Assembly (NCBI GenBank): GCA_027924585.1
Contig: BSBM01002086.1
Span: 496,001-560,000 of the forward strand
DNA from: Larix kaempferi
Taxonomy: Eukaryota > Streptophyta > Pinopsida > Pinales > Pinaceae
DNA: 64,000 nt
Direction: 5' to 3'
Position numbers and translations under genes: made by a program. The notes under the pieces are model-generated. The model had not been told where the DNA came from, searched no databases, and saw nothing but the letters and a program-made list of their open reading frames with translations. Below are positions 43,531 to 55,356 of this stretch, one piece after another. Positions within the stretch are counted from its first letter, which is position 1. Each line of letters opens with the position of its first letter.

Positions 43531-46476
43531 ATGTTTGGCGTTCCAGCGAGCGCCAATCAAGGTACCCCTCTTCCAAGGGATCCTTGTGCTGTTCCATTTA
43601 TTGGAAACATTGGTACTCCCTTAATGGCTACTCTGAATCTTCCTGGATTCACTATAGGGCTGCCAGTTTGGTTGTTTTCCACTCCGAATGTATTGCATGC
43701 TCCTAGCGCTTCTTTTGTAAGCACCTCAAATCAAGAGCATCAGAACCCTATGCCTTCCTTTCCAATAACATCTTCTCCTCCTCCTTCTAAATCATGTGGC
43801 AAAAGTAGCAATACTAGTAACCAACAGTCTAAAAGGAATAAACAGAGGAAGAATAGGAAGAAGATGTCAAAACAAGGGGGCAACAACCCAGCCTCTGTAA
43901 GTTATGCTGGGAGAAAACACCCTGATTCTGCAAATCATGTAGGGGGCACCTACCCAGCCTCTGGAGGTCATGCTGGGAGAAAAATTTTAGTCACTGAAAA
44001 TCACATTGAAATTTTGTCTTCAACCACTGTCAGTCATGTTGAGGACATGTCATTGATAACTGCTTGTCATATTAATGACAAGTCACTAGTTCCTGTGAGT
44101 CATACTGGAGACATCAGATCAGCCACTGCAAGTCATGCTGAGGGAGTTGGCATTGTTGACAAACCCAATAAACAGAAGTGTAAGTTCCCTTGCAAGTTTT
44201 GTGAGGGAGACCACCTTACTTACTTGTGCCCTGTACTTCCAAAAGTGCATTCAAAAGTCTTATGCTTCTGAGCAACCAACCACTATAAGTCATGCTGGGG
44301 CAAGCTGTCAGCCAATGCTAGTCATGCTGAGAGTACTGACGTTGTAAAGGAGTCTCGACCTATAGGACGGAAGCCAAAGTTCCCTTGTAAACTTTGTAAG
44401 GGAGATCACCTTACTCACCGATGCCCTGCAATTCCAGAGGCACACAGAGTGTGGTCCATGTCTGAAGGAACCTCTGTTCCTGAGTTGTCTATAGATTCCC
44501 TACAGTCAAATCAACCTTTGGTTGATAAATTGGTTGAACCAATGCAATATTTGGTCAACCCCACTCTTCCTTCGGAGAGTGAAGTGATCGAATTGATGCA
44601 ATCTTTGACCGATCCCATCAGTCCTTTGGAGACTGATGCACCTGCCCCTGAAGTCTTCTGCATTACCAGTTTGGATGATCCTGAAAAAGGGGGTACTTCA
44701 TCTGTGCCATGTGAACCCCTACCAAGCCCTAGGATCGTTTCCTTTGATTGGAATAGTCTAGACGAGCCTTGTCTTCCTTCTTCAACACCTTTCCAGATAA
44801 AGGTTGATATCGGGAACCATACGGTTGATCGATGCATTGTGGATGAAGGAGCCTCTGTTAGTATCTTATCCACTTATGCTTGGAGAGATTTGGGTTTCCC
44901 TAATGTTATTCCAGCTGTTAATTGGCTGTTGACCTTCGATAGAAGACCTAGTGAACTGATTGGATTCCTCTGTCAGGTACCTGTTACTTTGGGTGGAAAA
45001 ATAGTCTTAGTTGATTTTATGGTATTAAAGGAACCTATGGACTTTAATATGATCCTCGGGCATGATTACGTTTATGGTATGCATGCTGTGGTGTCTATGC
45101 TCTTTCGTGTGATGCATTTTCCTCATAACGAAAGCATCGTCACTATCAACCAACTTGCATTCGTTGATCCTCCTTATTACCCAACTGTAGACCAGTCTGA
45201 TCCCTCGTCAATAGGAACCACTATGTCACATGGAACTTATGTGGCATATTGTTCCTTGAGTTCAACTATTATTGAGAAGAAGTCTCTGAGTTCATGCTTA
45301 CCTTCTTGGGACTTAGTCCTAGCTTTTGACCAAGTGACACCTCCATCTGAATGTTTAGATATGTGTTCTATCTGGGATGATATACTTCCTTCCGATGAAG
45401 TTTTCCTAGATTCCATAGTATAGTCTGTCATTCATTTGGATGTTGATCCAGTCGCGGTTATGTACAGCCCCGGTTTGACCTTAAAGTCTGATATTCCTAT
45501 TGTTGAGTTTTTGGACTCTCCTATAGATCCACAAATCGGTGTTCCTGCTGAGTTTGATTATGCTTCTAGAATTTTCAACTCCCGTGATGATGAATTTGTT
45601 TTTGCAGATTCCATCATGTCCTTCAACTTTGATCTTCATCCTGAAGTCAATCTTGTTGATGATAAGTCCTCGGGCTTAGGTACCATAGAGTCTTCATTTG
45701 AAAACTCTACCTTGTTTATGCCTGTTGTTGATGATAGCGAAGTTGAAAGTATTTCTACCACAGTGACTTGTATCGGGTTTTTCTTTAGATATGTTTTAGA
45801 TATGATCTTGGTACTAATGTTTCTTGGAGACAGGATTCTTAGCTGGATTTATACTTTCTTATTGGTCTCTTTCGACACCTTGTGCGATCTTGTCAGGTAT
45901 ATTCGGAACCTTGCATATAGGTTTAGGCTTCCCCACTGTTATGTTGCATTTGAACCTTTTTCCATCCGAATTCGCCATAGGGTCGAACCTGTTGGATATT
46001 GGTGTGTTAGCCATGTCTTTATGCATCATGCACTAGTCCGACAGCAGAGCCTACCTAACATGGGTCACCCTAGTCAGCACCCTTATGCCATTTTGGTACC
46101 CATGCTGAGTTTTTCTCATAGGCTCGGGAGTATTTTTAGATTTACCATGACTTTGAGAAGAAGCCTCACATCTTTCTTCCTCATATATTAATGGTCATTC
46201 CTGATAAGGCTCCCATATTTGTGTTTAAGTTTCATATGCATTTGTTATGATCCCGCTTGCACTAATGAGCCTGATGCTGGCTTCCATGCTTTTAGCTCAT
46301 TGTATAAGCCTCCATCTATGATCTCATTTCTGCTAAGCCCTGTATCATTTTGCCTTCGCAATTTGACACCTTTTACCTGGAGGAGACACACCCTGAGTGT
46401 CTTTATCTTGCTCATGTTCCTTGCATTAGGCATAGCTTTGTTCCACGCGCTTGGAGCTAGTTTTGCATGTCTCTGA
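43531..46476 (+). pseudogene. Element C protein: His-rich repeats, two zinc knuckles, retropepsin-like domain, membrane-like C terminus
   Basis: All segments lie in one frame with stops at 44269-44271, 45421-45423 and 46189-46191. From Met 43531: a proline-rich opening, a Lys/Arg patch, loosely repeated SHxG/NHxG motifs, knuckle 1 CKFCEGDHLTYLC (about residue 221) and knuckle 2 CKLCKGDHLTHRC (about 286). Then come VDEGASVSIL (about 438) and NMILGHDYVY, the two ends of a retropepsin fold. An acidic Ser-rich region follows, then FFFRYVLDMILVLMFLGDRI (near 45770-45840) and a last hydrophobic run LSVFILLMFLALGIALFHAL (near 46400-46460). Such runs suit membrane segments. Function of the C-terminal part is unknown; an envelope-like role is only one possibility. 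Confidence 0.8.
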
Positions 46477-46494
46477 CACTCGTCTCCTCCCATT

Positions 46495-46913
46495 ACGAGC
46501 ATTCTTTCACCTTTCTTTCGAGCTCATTAAAAACAGTAAAGAAGCTACGAGCATTTCTTTCATCTTCACTTCGAGTTCGTTAAAAACAATAAGTAAGTTA
46601 CGAGCATTCTTCTACCTTTACTTCGAGCTCGTTAAAAACAATAAGTAGGTTATGAGCATTTCTTTCATCTTCACTTCGAGCTCATTAAAAACAGTAAGTA
46701 AGTTACGAGCATTCTTCTACCTTTACTTCAAGCTCGTTAAAAACAGTACGTAGGTTACGAGCATTCTTTCACCTTTCTTTCGAGCTTGTTAAAAACAATA
46801 AAGAGGCTACGAGCATTTCTTTCATCTTCACTTCGAGCTCGTTAAAAACAGTAAGGAAGTTATGAGCATTTTTCCGTATCTCCTTTGAGCTCGTTAAAAA
46901 CAGTAAGGAGGTC
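46495..46913 (+). repeat. Tandem array, about 8 x 52 bp
   Basis: Eight head-to-tail units of 52-53 bp with core GAGCTCGTTAAAAACAGTAAG. Units partly alternate between a CATTCTTCTACCTTTACTTC form and a CATTTCTTTCATCTTCACTTC form. A has five units at the same position. Confidence 0.93.
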
Positions 46914-48748
46914 ATGAGTTTACTTTTTCAGACTCGTTAAACCTTTACGAAAAGATCCCTATGGAGTTCTTTTAAGTCCTTTTTAGACTCCTTAAATAGG
47001 AAAATTTTCCCGAGCATAGTTGTCTTTTCAGGCTCGTTAAAATAACTGAACCGACATCCACTTAGGTATAGAATTATCCCTTTTCCGAGCCTTGGTGGAT
47101 AATTTATGGAAAAGGTATACTCTAGGTATACTCTGGTATGCGCTAGAAGAGTTCTTCTTCCATTATTTTACACTTTTTCGAGGAAGGAGACTAACTTTAC
47201 GAAAAAGGACCTTTGGAGTCGTCTTTAGGGTTTTCAGACTCTCGAAATGTGAAAACACCAAGTGAGAATTCACCTACTTAGGATCGATGTGAAATCCACA
47301 AGATGGTTGATAGAGGACTGTTTAGGTTTTTCAACTCTATAACCAAGAAAACACCGCCGAGCACAGACCAATCCGGGCTCGATATAAAATCCACGGATAG
47401 GTGTATGGAGTTTTCTTCTAGGTTTTTCAGACTCCTTAAATATGAAAATACCATCGAGCATGCTTTAGTTCTTTATCAAGCTCATTAAAAAATGAAAAAG
47501 GAAAGGGAAGGGAAGAATGTTAAAATAACTTTCAATATGATGGCAGCAAGTCAACTATTTCCTTGAACAAAGCACCTGTTTTGAGTCTATCAAACAAGTT
47601 GGGTTCTAGTGTTGGCCTTAGGCTAAACCTGATCTCAAAGTTCTTACTCCTCCATTTGGTTAGTCTTCCAATCATATGGAGAATTTGTTAATGTCTCCTA
47701 CATTGCAGATTTGCATCGTGGTCTCTTTGTGTTAAAAGATGCCTATGTCACTCTTGTGTCGTGCTCACTGTTCAAGGATATAACCTATGTCGGCCATTCT
47801 GCAGTTGCCTTGACCTCATGCGTTGGCCATTCCTTGGTGTCAGTATGCTTCATCATGTGTTCAGTCCTACTCCAAATCAGCTCATACCTGTTGAGTGTCC
47901 CTTGTGTTGGATGATGGAGGATGCCTTAAGGCCTCCCTTCCAACAGACTTCTTCCCATCGAATTCAACTCATTGTGCTCTGGGAATGAAGTTTAGAGTTT
48001 TGGTTAGTACCTTGGGGATTGCAGTCAATAGTGGTAGTTTCCCTCACTATTGGATAGATGGGAATACATCAATGTCTCCTATCTGATGGATTCTTCAAGT
48101 GTTCGATGGCAAGACCATTTATTCGCACTTGCTTCAATGTACTAGGTAACTTGGGTTCCATTTTCATTATTGGTGGACACCCTCGCGTTTGTTAACAGTA
48201 TACATCAATGACCGGTAATCAAACAATACCTCCCATGTTCAACATCAACTCATTTATTCGCATGGATAGGTTTGTACCTTGGGTTGTTTTTGGATGAAGA
48301 CCTTGGGATCCTCGATAACATTACCTCATTTATGTTATCGCCCAAGTTGTGCAAGACTGAGCCACACTCTTTTTTGCTCTTGATGAGACATAGATCCATC
48401 TTGTTCTCTATGGCTATGTTCTCCAGTTTTGACATAGATCCACCTTGTATTTATGTGGCTATGTTTACACTTATGTTCCTCATGGATCCACGATTGTATT
48501 CTAGTGGCCATGATATATGCATAAGTATTTGGATCATTATTGTATCCTCTTGGAGGTCATTTTCCACTATTTGAACATGGACAGTTACCCAAAGGATGAG
48601 ATTGTCTGACATTGCCTTTGCTTTCAGGTACTTCATTTGAGCCTATGATTCTTGGTCTCTCTGATTACCTCGCTTCCATGACTCAACTCTTTGTTATTTA
48701 TAATGTATTTCTGCCATCGTTTCCCTTACTCCCTCTGACCTCACACAT
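46914..48748 (+). other. 3' noncoding part of element C
   Basis: No conserved coding frame; 46914-47974 matches A. The part after 47975 is unique to C in this window, because A has it deleted and B is truncated earlier. Small frames at 47711-48636 overlap on both strands and show no recognisable domain. Confidence 0.75.
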
Positions 48749-48759
48749 TAGGGGGCATC
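48749..48759 (+). promoter_or_regulatory. Polypurine tract of element C
   Basis: TTAGGGGGCATC sits directly before the 3' LTR; it is short and interrupted by C and T. Confidence 0.65.
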
Positions 48760-49950
48760 TGTTATAGCTTAAAATGACACTTCTCCATCCGTGACGACAC
48801 TTGCATCCCTTGGTCGCATGACGACACTTATTGAGATCAAGTTTAGTCACACAACAAAACACTTGTGGATTGAGGGGTCATTTGGGACACTAACAATGGT
48901 TGAAATTACCTCACTCTTGGCCCATTTGATGGTTATAACCCTTAGGAACATTTTTCCATACCAAACCATCTCTTGAAAATCATCAGAAAACCCTGTTTTT
49001 GGCCATTTTTCTCCAAAAACGTTGGTTTCCTATGCATAGAGTAGGGCATACTAGTATGTGTGCGCGACTCTTATGCCTATAGAGTAGGGCATACTAGTAT
49101 GTGTGCGCGACTCTTATGCCTATAGAGTAGCGCACACCTTGGAAAATATGAAACTCCACTTCAATAAAGTAGCGCACACCTCAGAAATGCGCTATTTTGC
49201 TTTAATAAAGTAGCGCACACCTTGAAAAATGCACTGGTTTGCAGTAGGAAGAGTAGGGCATTTTCCTATACTAGTCAAAATCTCAAATTTTGGTTTAGTT
49301 GAGTTCGTTGGGGAACCTCCTGATTGGTTATAACTGCTTTTACTCTCCTTCATTGAATATATAAGGAAGGTAGAAGGGCCATGTGAGGGGACCAAGCCTA
49401 ACAATGTTATGTTGGAGGAATGGAGAATCTCATCCCCCTCTCTTGTGCCTCAGTTTTTGATCAATCCTAGCACAGCTGATTAGAGGCTGGGATCCTTGGA
49501 GAACAGAAGCAGGAGACCTTGAATCTAGGTTTCGTGAAGTGCCAAGCTTGAAGGAAGGTATTACTTTGATGTACTTGTTTCATTCATTAATAAAGATCAG
49601 ACGTTCTTCCCTTTCTAAAGATGACCTATTTATGTGTGTCTTAGATTTGATTACTGTTTGATTATAGTTTGATGTCTTATTATGTCATGGATATCAGTCT
49701 TATATATGTAGTCAAATGTATTTGAGAAAGGTATCAAGTTGTTTTGCAGGTGTGGGAATTGCGATACCGGATAGCATTGAAGAGCAAGGAAGGGAAAGCT
49801 TGGATCAACCTTCTTAATAAGGTACTCACCTTTCTAACCTTAAATATCTTTGCTTACTAGTTGCACTTGCAGAGTATTTGCAGGTCTATATTTCATACCT
49901 ATAAATTGGTAGTTTCTCCCCTGAACGATAGGTGCATTTTCCTCACAACA
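48760..49950 (+). repeat. 3' LTR of element C (complete)
   Basis: 1191 bp from TGTTATAGC to CTCACAACA. TATATAA at 49358-49364, AATAAA at 49589-49594. A 43-bp segment with AGAGTAGGGCATACTAG is duplicated in tandem at about 49039-49124; the 5' LTR has one copy. D LTR sequence resumes at 49951. Confidence 0.93.
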
Positions 49951-52900
49951 CCTTCAGTTTGTTCTTTCAACTTAACAAGTGTTATCTTAACTATTTATAC
50001 AATTTGTGGAAGTCACTATTAACACTATTTGTTCTGATATGTGGACGTTCCCACATTTATTTTGTTTTGCGTGAAGGAAATGTAGGTTACTTTTTATTCT
50101 GATACCTACAAGGTTAGATAAGTTTTACATTTCAAAGTACCAGTATTATTGTAAAACAATTTCGACATGAGACTCCCATTATTGTATGATATTACTAAGA
50201 AAAAATGGTGAAAATTATAGAAATCTATACTAATCCTTTGATATTGTAAATGACATTTTAATGGGATATCATATCACTTCTATGTGCATTGTAAAGATCT
50301 TCTACCTATATATCAAGTCCCATGCTATGTACTATATGACCTATTGTTTAAATGAAAACCATATGCAACATAAGGTGTTAACCATACAGTTAGGGACTAA
50401 AACGATTTCTATATTTAATATCTATTCTAGTCATCAAATAATATGTTAATATGGTAAGGTTAGCATTATTGAAATGGTGCTATGCTCAAAGTAATACATT
50501 CTATTTCTAATGGTATTATTATAGGTTACCTATAGTGTAACTACCATGTAATACGCATGAAATGTGACCTATGCACTATATGGAACAATATATAATTGTA
50601 AACTATGCAATGGTGACGGTATAATTTAAACTTTGATATCATACCAAACCTAGCTACGAAAACTATGCAAACCTTGAAGTATGAAATGTGATACTATGCA
50701 ATTCGTGCCATTTTTGGATGTTGACATATCTTTTAATGCTCTCCAGTTCCTCGGTGATTGTTGTTAATGTAACTGAGTTGAGCCTTTCAATGATCTCGCC
50801 TACTCCATCAGTGGATTACCCGGTTGGCTGTCCAGGTGGTAGATGCCACGTGAAGTTTTGCGTGAACGTTGATGGTTTTTCCGAGCTGGATGATGTTTAA
50901 CGGGGTGAACTTCCTCCGAGGTAGACCTGGCATTAATAGAGTTATTAATGAAGCTTGTAAGTAATGGGATTTGAACTTCGTGATCCCTTGCTGGCTTGAT
51001 TTGCTCCGTTGATCTGGTTCTGTCCTCGAGTTTGGGTTTTTGACCTAACTACTCGTGCTATTTCTCCTTTGGTATCACTCATTCACATTCATTTGGATAG
51101 GTTATACTTGGGGAGAGGTTGAAAAGCCGCGTAATAATAGGGTTTGATACCAGTTGCATGCGATCTTTCTTGCTCGGGCTCAATACTGGGATCTCTGGTT
51201 AAAAGATTGATAGTTCAGGTTGATAGTGGAGTTTGAGCGTTGCTTACTTTGTAGCTTTCACTGTGCACTTTGATAGAGATTTTTCCAGGTTTTCTGTTGT
51301 GTTTTAGGGTTTTTAAAATAGAACATGTGGTCTTTTAATGAGCTCGATGGTGAAAATTTGTAATGTATGAAACTTTCCTTGCGGCTGTTAGGTGGATTTG
51401 AATCCTGGTGCTATCGGCGTTCCAGCTTCTTGCTCCTGCAAAAAGAGGTAATGTTTTCGACTTCATGGTTATTGTTTGCAATGTTTAAAGTTTGATTTCG
51501 TGCAACTTTTTGTTTTCAAAAAGGATTTTAACCTCGTGATGGTTTTTATGGTAGGTAATGACATCATCTTGGAGGATATAGTGCTAAAGGCTCAATAGGA
51601 GTTGATAGCTCGTTCCACTTGGTAAGCCTCGGTGGCATAACCCCTCATAGGTTCTCCCGACATAGCATGTTGACGACGCTACTCGTTCAATGCTTATTGC
51701 TAGATCTTGGCATCATTTTAGCAAAAAACTTAGTGTCTTGAGTGTAATATTTTAATGGACAGAGGGTGAAACCTCGTCACGTTTTTAGAACCGGCCCGTC
51801 CGAGTGTTGTTTTGACATTTGATTAAATGATTCGAACTACGGAATGAAACACTCTGTATATAAATAAATATACAATTATGATTTGGAAGCAACGATGGTG
51901 TAGATTTGTATTTGAAACGTAATATGATGCTTGACTAAATTTTATGGCATTTAAATGAATAGAGATGCCGAAATCCATTAGGTTGTATTGATGAACATGT
52001 CTGCAGTTTTAATCTCTGTGTTCTATACTATTTATAAAAATGATGACTAAGTGGCTTAGCCACGGTTTAGGGTAGTTATTCAGATTTTGAAGTTGATACG
52101 AAAGACTATGATGAATGTTTCCTGATTCAACCACTTTATAAAAAATATGGTTTTCGATTTTAAATCAGTATTGAATTTATTTGATTTCTCGCAAAGAGTT
52201 CTTCGCTGAAAGGGTATTATCCATGAGTCGATTGACCATACAAATACATGTGATTTCGAAATCTCAGTCCTAAATGCAAAAGCCTAGAGTGACTCTATAG
52301 TGTAAAAGAAAAATAAATATAACAATAAAGGAAGACAAAAGAATGAATAGAATGTTATGTGCTAGGGTTTTCGACCATTTATCGAATGTTTGGAAAACTG
52401 CTTTAAAATGATATTAATAGGGTGTTTATACAGCGATATGTGTACATCCGTTCATGTTCCTTCATTGGAATCGATAGATACTGCAAATGTCTACATTTTA
52501 ATATTTGTAATGAATTTTGAAATAAATTGTTGCTGAGGAATAGAATAGAATTATTGCAAGAATTGAAAAGAGGACATAGAAATGTAAAAACCCTAGTCTA
52601 TTCTATGACTGTCAAAAATAGAAATGAAATCAAATACTGAATGATGTTATTTAATTTGCAGCCGTTATTTCAAGAAATGTTTATGAAATAAAAAAAATAT
52701 AGTGAATCTTAAACCTTAAACTGATGAAAGAAATACAGTGAACCTGAAAACATTTAACTGATAAAAGACTGATAAGAGAAAGACAGAGAATTGTGTTATT
52801 TGATACGGAATATTAATGGTAAGAAAAGCTAACGAAATATAACAGGGTTGATCTTCTCATTCACCTGGGAATCTGCCTATCACTTTATCTACATTAATTT

Positions 52901-53831
52901 CTTCTCTACACTAGATTACGATGCAGATCCATTAGCATATGGGAAAATGCAGAGAATATTTTATTCAATTTATCAGTACTATTCACAATCCTAATTAGGT
53001 TTAGAAACTGAAAAACAGATGCATCTGAACAAGAATACATTATGTAAATAGGAATTAAATACTTGCAGGTAAACAAATAGAACCTGTAAATGAAGATAGG
53101 GCCGACAAACACCCAAGGAGGCCTGTTCCTCCAAACCTTCTCCTGAAGAAGCAACAAAAATGTTGGATTCCCATGGACCCTCGAGCCTGCTTACTGAACC
53201 AACAAGTAGATGGAATCTGTGTTGAAGCAAGGAACCAAGTAATATAACTTCTCCACTCTGTAGTATAACTTCTGCACTCAAAACATGCATTATGCACTCA
53301 ACAATGTAACTTCTGCACTCAACAGTAATAGGAAGACTCACAACATGATAAAAAACTTAGCATATCCCCTCATCAAATCTCTTGGGTGCAAGCACAACAA
53401 AACCACAAGGTAAATTTCCTCGTCAGGAAAAGTGATGAACCTCAGTTCAGAATTTGATGGCTCTTATATAGACTGCCTAGGTCTTTAGTGGTCAGTTTGG
53501 AATAAATGAGCCTCAAGCTCCAGTCCCACCTTCCAGGGCACTATGACCACATTTCAAGGGAGTTGTCCCATACCAATATCTAGTTAGTTGCATCATGATG
53601 CTGCCACTTGTCCATTTCCTTCTACCCCAGATTCCATTCCAGCTAGTGGGTCAGTAACCACTATTTCAACAGTCCCCTTAGGTGTTTGTCTCCTATTTTA
53701 TTTAATAAATAATAAAATATTGTGAAAATTACAGTCATCCCTAGACACTTTTCCAACATAAAAACTTTACAATAAAAGTTAACATAATGTTTCCAACATA
53801 AAATGTTCCTCAGCAAAAAGGGCATGTTACA
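49951..53831 (-). repeat. D array left LTR, main part
   Basis: Matches 57620-61549 along its length. Sampled stretches differ at roughly 2-5 percent of positions by eye. It contains short tandem TAACTTCTGCACTCAAC-like units near 53235-53330. Open frames in it (such as 50688-50900) are kept only because the LTR copies are similar. It ends GCATGTTACA next to the polypurine tract. Confidence 0.88.
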
Positions 53832-53848
53832 AACACCCCCACTTAAGC
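53832..53848 (-). promoter_or_regulatory. Polypurine tract of D1
   Basis: The - strand reads TTAAGTGGGGGTGTT next to the LTR. D2 has the same sequence at 61550-61566. Confidence 0.8.
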
Positions 53849-53867
53849 TCAACATCATCCTCGATGT

Positions 53868-54908
53868 TGCTTATTCTTCATCAGATTCCTCATGGAACAA
53901 AACTGGATATGCTGCCCGCATATTATTTTCCAGTTCCCAAGTAGCTTCATCAAGGCTAAGGTGCTTCCATTGCACCTTTACCTACCGTATGGTGCGATTC
54001 CGAAGCATAATTTCCCTCCAGTCGAGAATATAGTCCGGTTCCACCTAAAAATCTCCTTCGGGTTCCACCTGAATGTCATTCCAATTCAGCACATGAGTAG
54101 CATCGTGCACATACTTCTTTAAAACAAAAATGTGAAAAACATTGTGGATTTTTAAATTATATGGCAATGCCAATTGATATGCAACATCTCCAACCCTTGA
54201 TAGGATTTTGAATGGTCCACAATACCTTGGTGCTAGTTTAGGACAAGTCCCAAGATTCAAAGAACTTTTCTTGGGTTTTACCTTTATAAAAACATGGTCT
54301 CCCACCTGAAATTCTCTTTAGGTGCGTTTCAAATCTGCATAACTTTTCTGCCGATCTTGGGCAACTTTTAAGTTACCTTGAAACTCTTTCAAGGTTAGCT
54401 CCATTTCTTTCAATAAATCTGGTCCTAGCATTAATTTGTCTATAGGGTTATACCAAGAAATATGAGTACAACATTTTCTTCCATACAAAATATCGAATGG
54501 ACTTAACTTAGCAAATACTTGATAATGATTATTGTATGCAAATTTTGCTAAATGTAGATAATCTTCCCACTTAGATGGCTGATCTTTGACATACATTCTT
54601 AGCATGTTTTCTAAAATCTGGTTTACCCTTTCTATTTGATCATCAATTTGTGGGTGGAAAGAAGTGCTGAAATTTAGTTTAGTATTTAAACCTTTAAACA
54701 ATGTTGTCCAAACATTTCCAGTGAACTTAGAGTCCCGGTCAGAAATAATTACCTTTGGAATTCCGTGCAAGCGAAAGATTTGCTTCATGAATACATCTGC
54801 AATGTTAGAAGCTTTAAAAGTGGTTTTAACGGGATTAAAATGAGCAGCCTTACTTAACTTGTCCACAACCACCATTATGGAGTCATTCTGTTTTTGGTTT
54901 TTAGGCAA
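53868..54908 (-). pseudogene. D1 integrase core and C-terminal region
   Basis: One frame with a TAA/TAG break near 54317 and breaks after 54045. The core keeps all three catalytic acids: Asp in VVVDKLSKAAHF, Asp in SDRDSKFTG and Glu in QIERVNQ. The C-terminal part has GDHVFIKVKP, RYCGPFKIL and NVFHIFVLKKY, and the tail reads VKVQWKH then EATWE, like E. Integrase would insert the DNA copy into the host chromosome. It is the only catalytic replication enzyme left in this unit besides the damaged protease. Confidence 0.88.
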
Positions 54909-54938
54909 ACCTGTAATAAAATCAATACTTATAATCTC

Positions 54939-55230
54939 CTATTTCCGTTCTGGAATTGGCAATGGATGCAATAATCCAGCTGGGTGTTGGTGTTCAGCCT
55001 TTATAGTCTGACATTTGAAACACCTAGCTATATACTCATTTAACTCTAGAATATTCATCCTATAGGGAGACTTCAAGTTGGGTACCACACCTGGTACTAA
55101 CTCAATGGTGAAATCAACCTCTCGTTTTCGAGGTAATCCTAGAATTTCTTTCGGGAATACGTCAGAAAAGTCCCCAAGGATGGGAATATCCTCCAATTTT
55201 AACTTTCTTCTTTAGATGAACACTTATCAT
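54939..55230 (-). pseudogene. D1 pol fusion: RT N-terminal edge joined in frame to the integrase finger
   Basis: The frame reads PLPRKREVDFTIELVPG then SPYRMNILEL (the start of RT, as in E near 16165) and passes without a break into EYIARCFKCQTIKAEHQHPAGLL (the Cys-Cys half of the integrase finger, as in E near 14648). E has about 1.5 kb between these points, with the RT palm, RNase H and the His-His half of the finger. The joint lies at about 55038-55050. D2 has the same joint at 62753-62766. A stop follows near 54938. Confidence 0.9.
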
Positions 55231-55356
55231 TAATAAAATTAACAACAAACATTTTACAGCCTTTTCTAGCAGCTCTTTTTACTTGTAAAGCAGAAATCTA
55301 TCTAACTAAAATCTTCCTATGAATTCCTTTTACTGTTTCAATATTACCTTCATTAT

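Larger units (their letters stand above)
40499..49950 (+). mobile_element. Element C: best preserved RT-less LTR retrotransposon
   Basis: About 9.45 kb. 5' LTR (first 130 bp lost), primer site, 2-kb leader, one long coding frame (43531-46476 with a few stops), 52-bp tandem array, 3' noncoding part, polypurine tract and a complete 1191-bp 3' LTR. No RT, RNase H or integrase motif was found in any frame of the 7.2-kb internal part. It is inserted in a D LTR. A and B share its layout, so this is a family rather than a single deletion product. Confidence 0.9.

Noticed and set aside
47711-48636. Small frames in the 3' noncoding part of C as a possible accessory gene
   Set aside because: They overlap on both strands; the A counterpart at 12339-12581 is cut by different stops and the peptide similarity does not exceed DNA similarity.
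50688-50900. Conserved 70-codon frame, also at 58357-58569
   Set aside because: Both copies are inside D LTRs and similarity equals that of the surrounding LTR; no domain is recognised.
53235-53330. Short TAACTTCTGCACTC repeats as a regulatory array
   Set aside because: Only four to five imperfect copies, differing between the two LTRs; too weak to claim a function.
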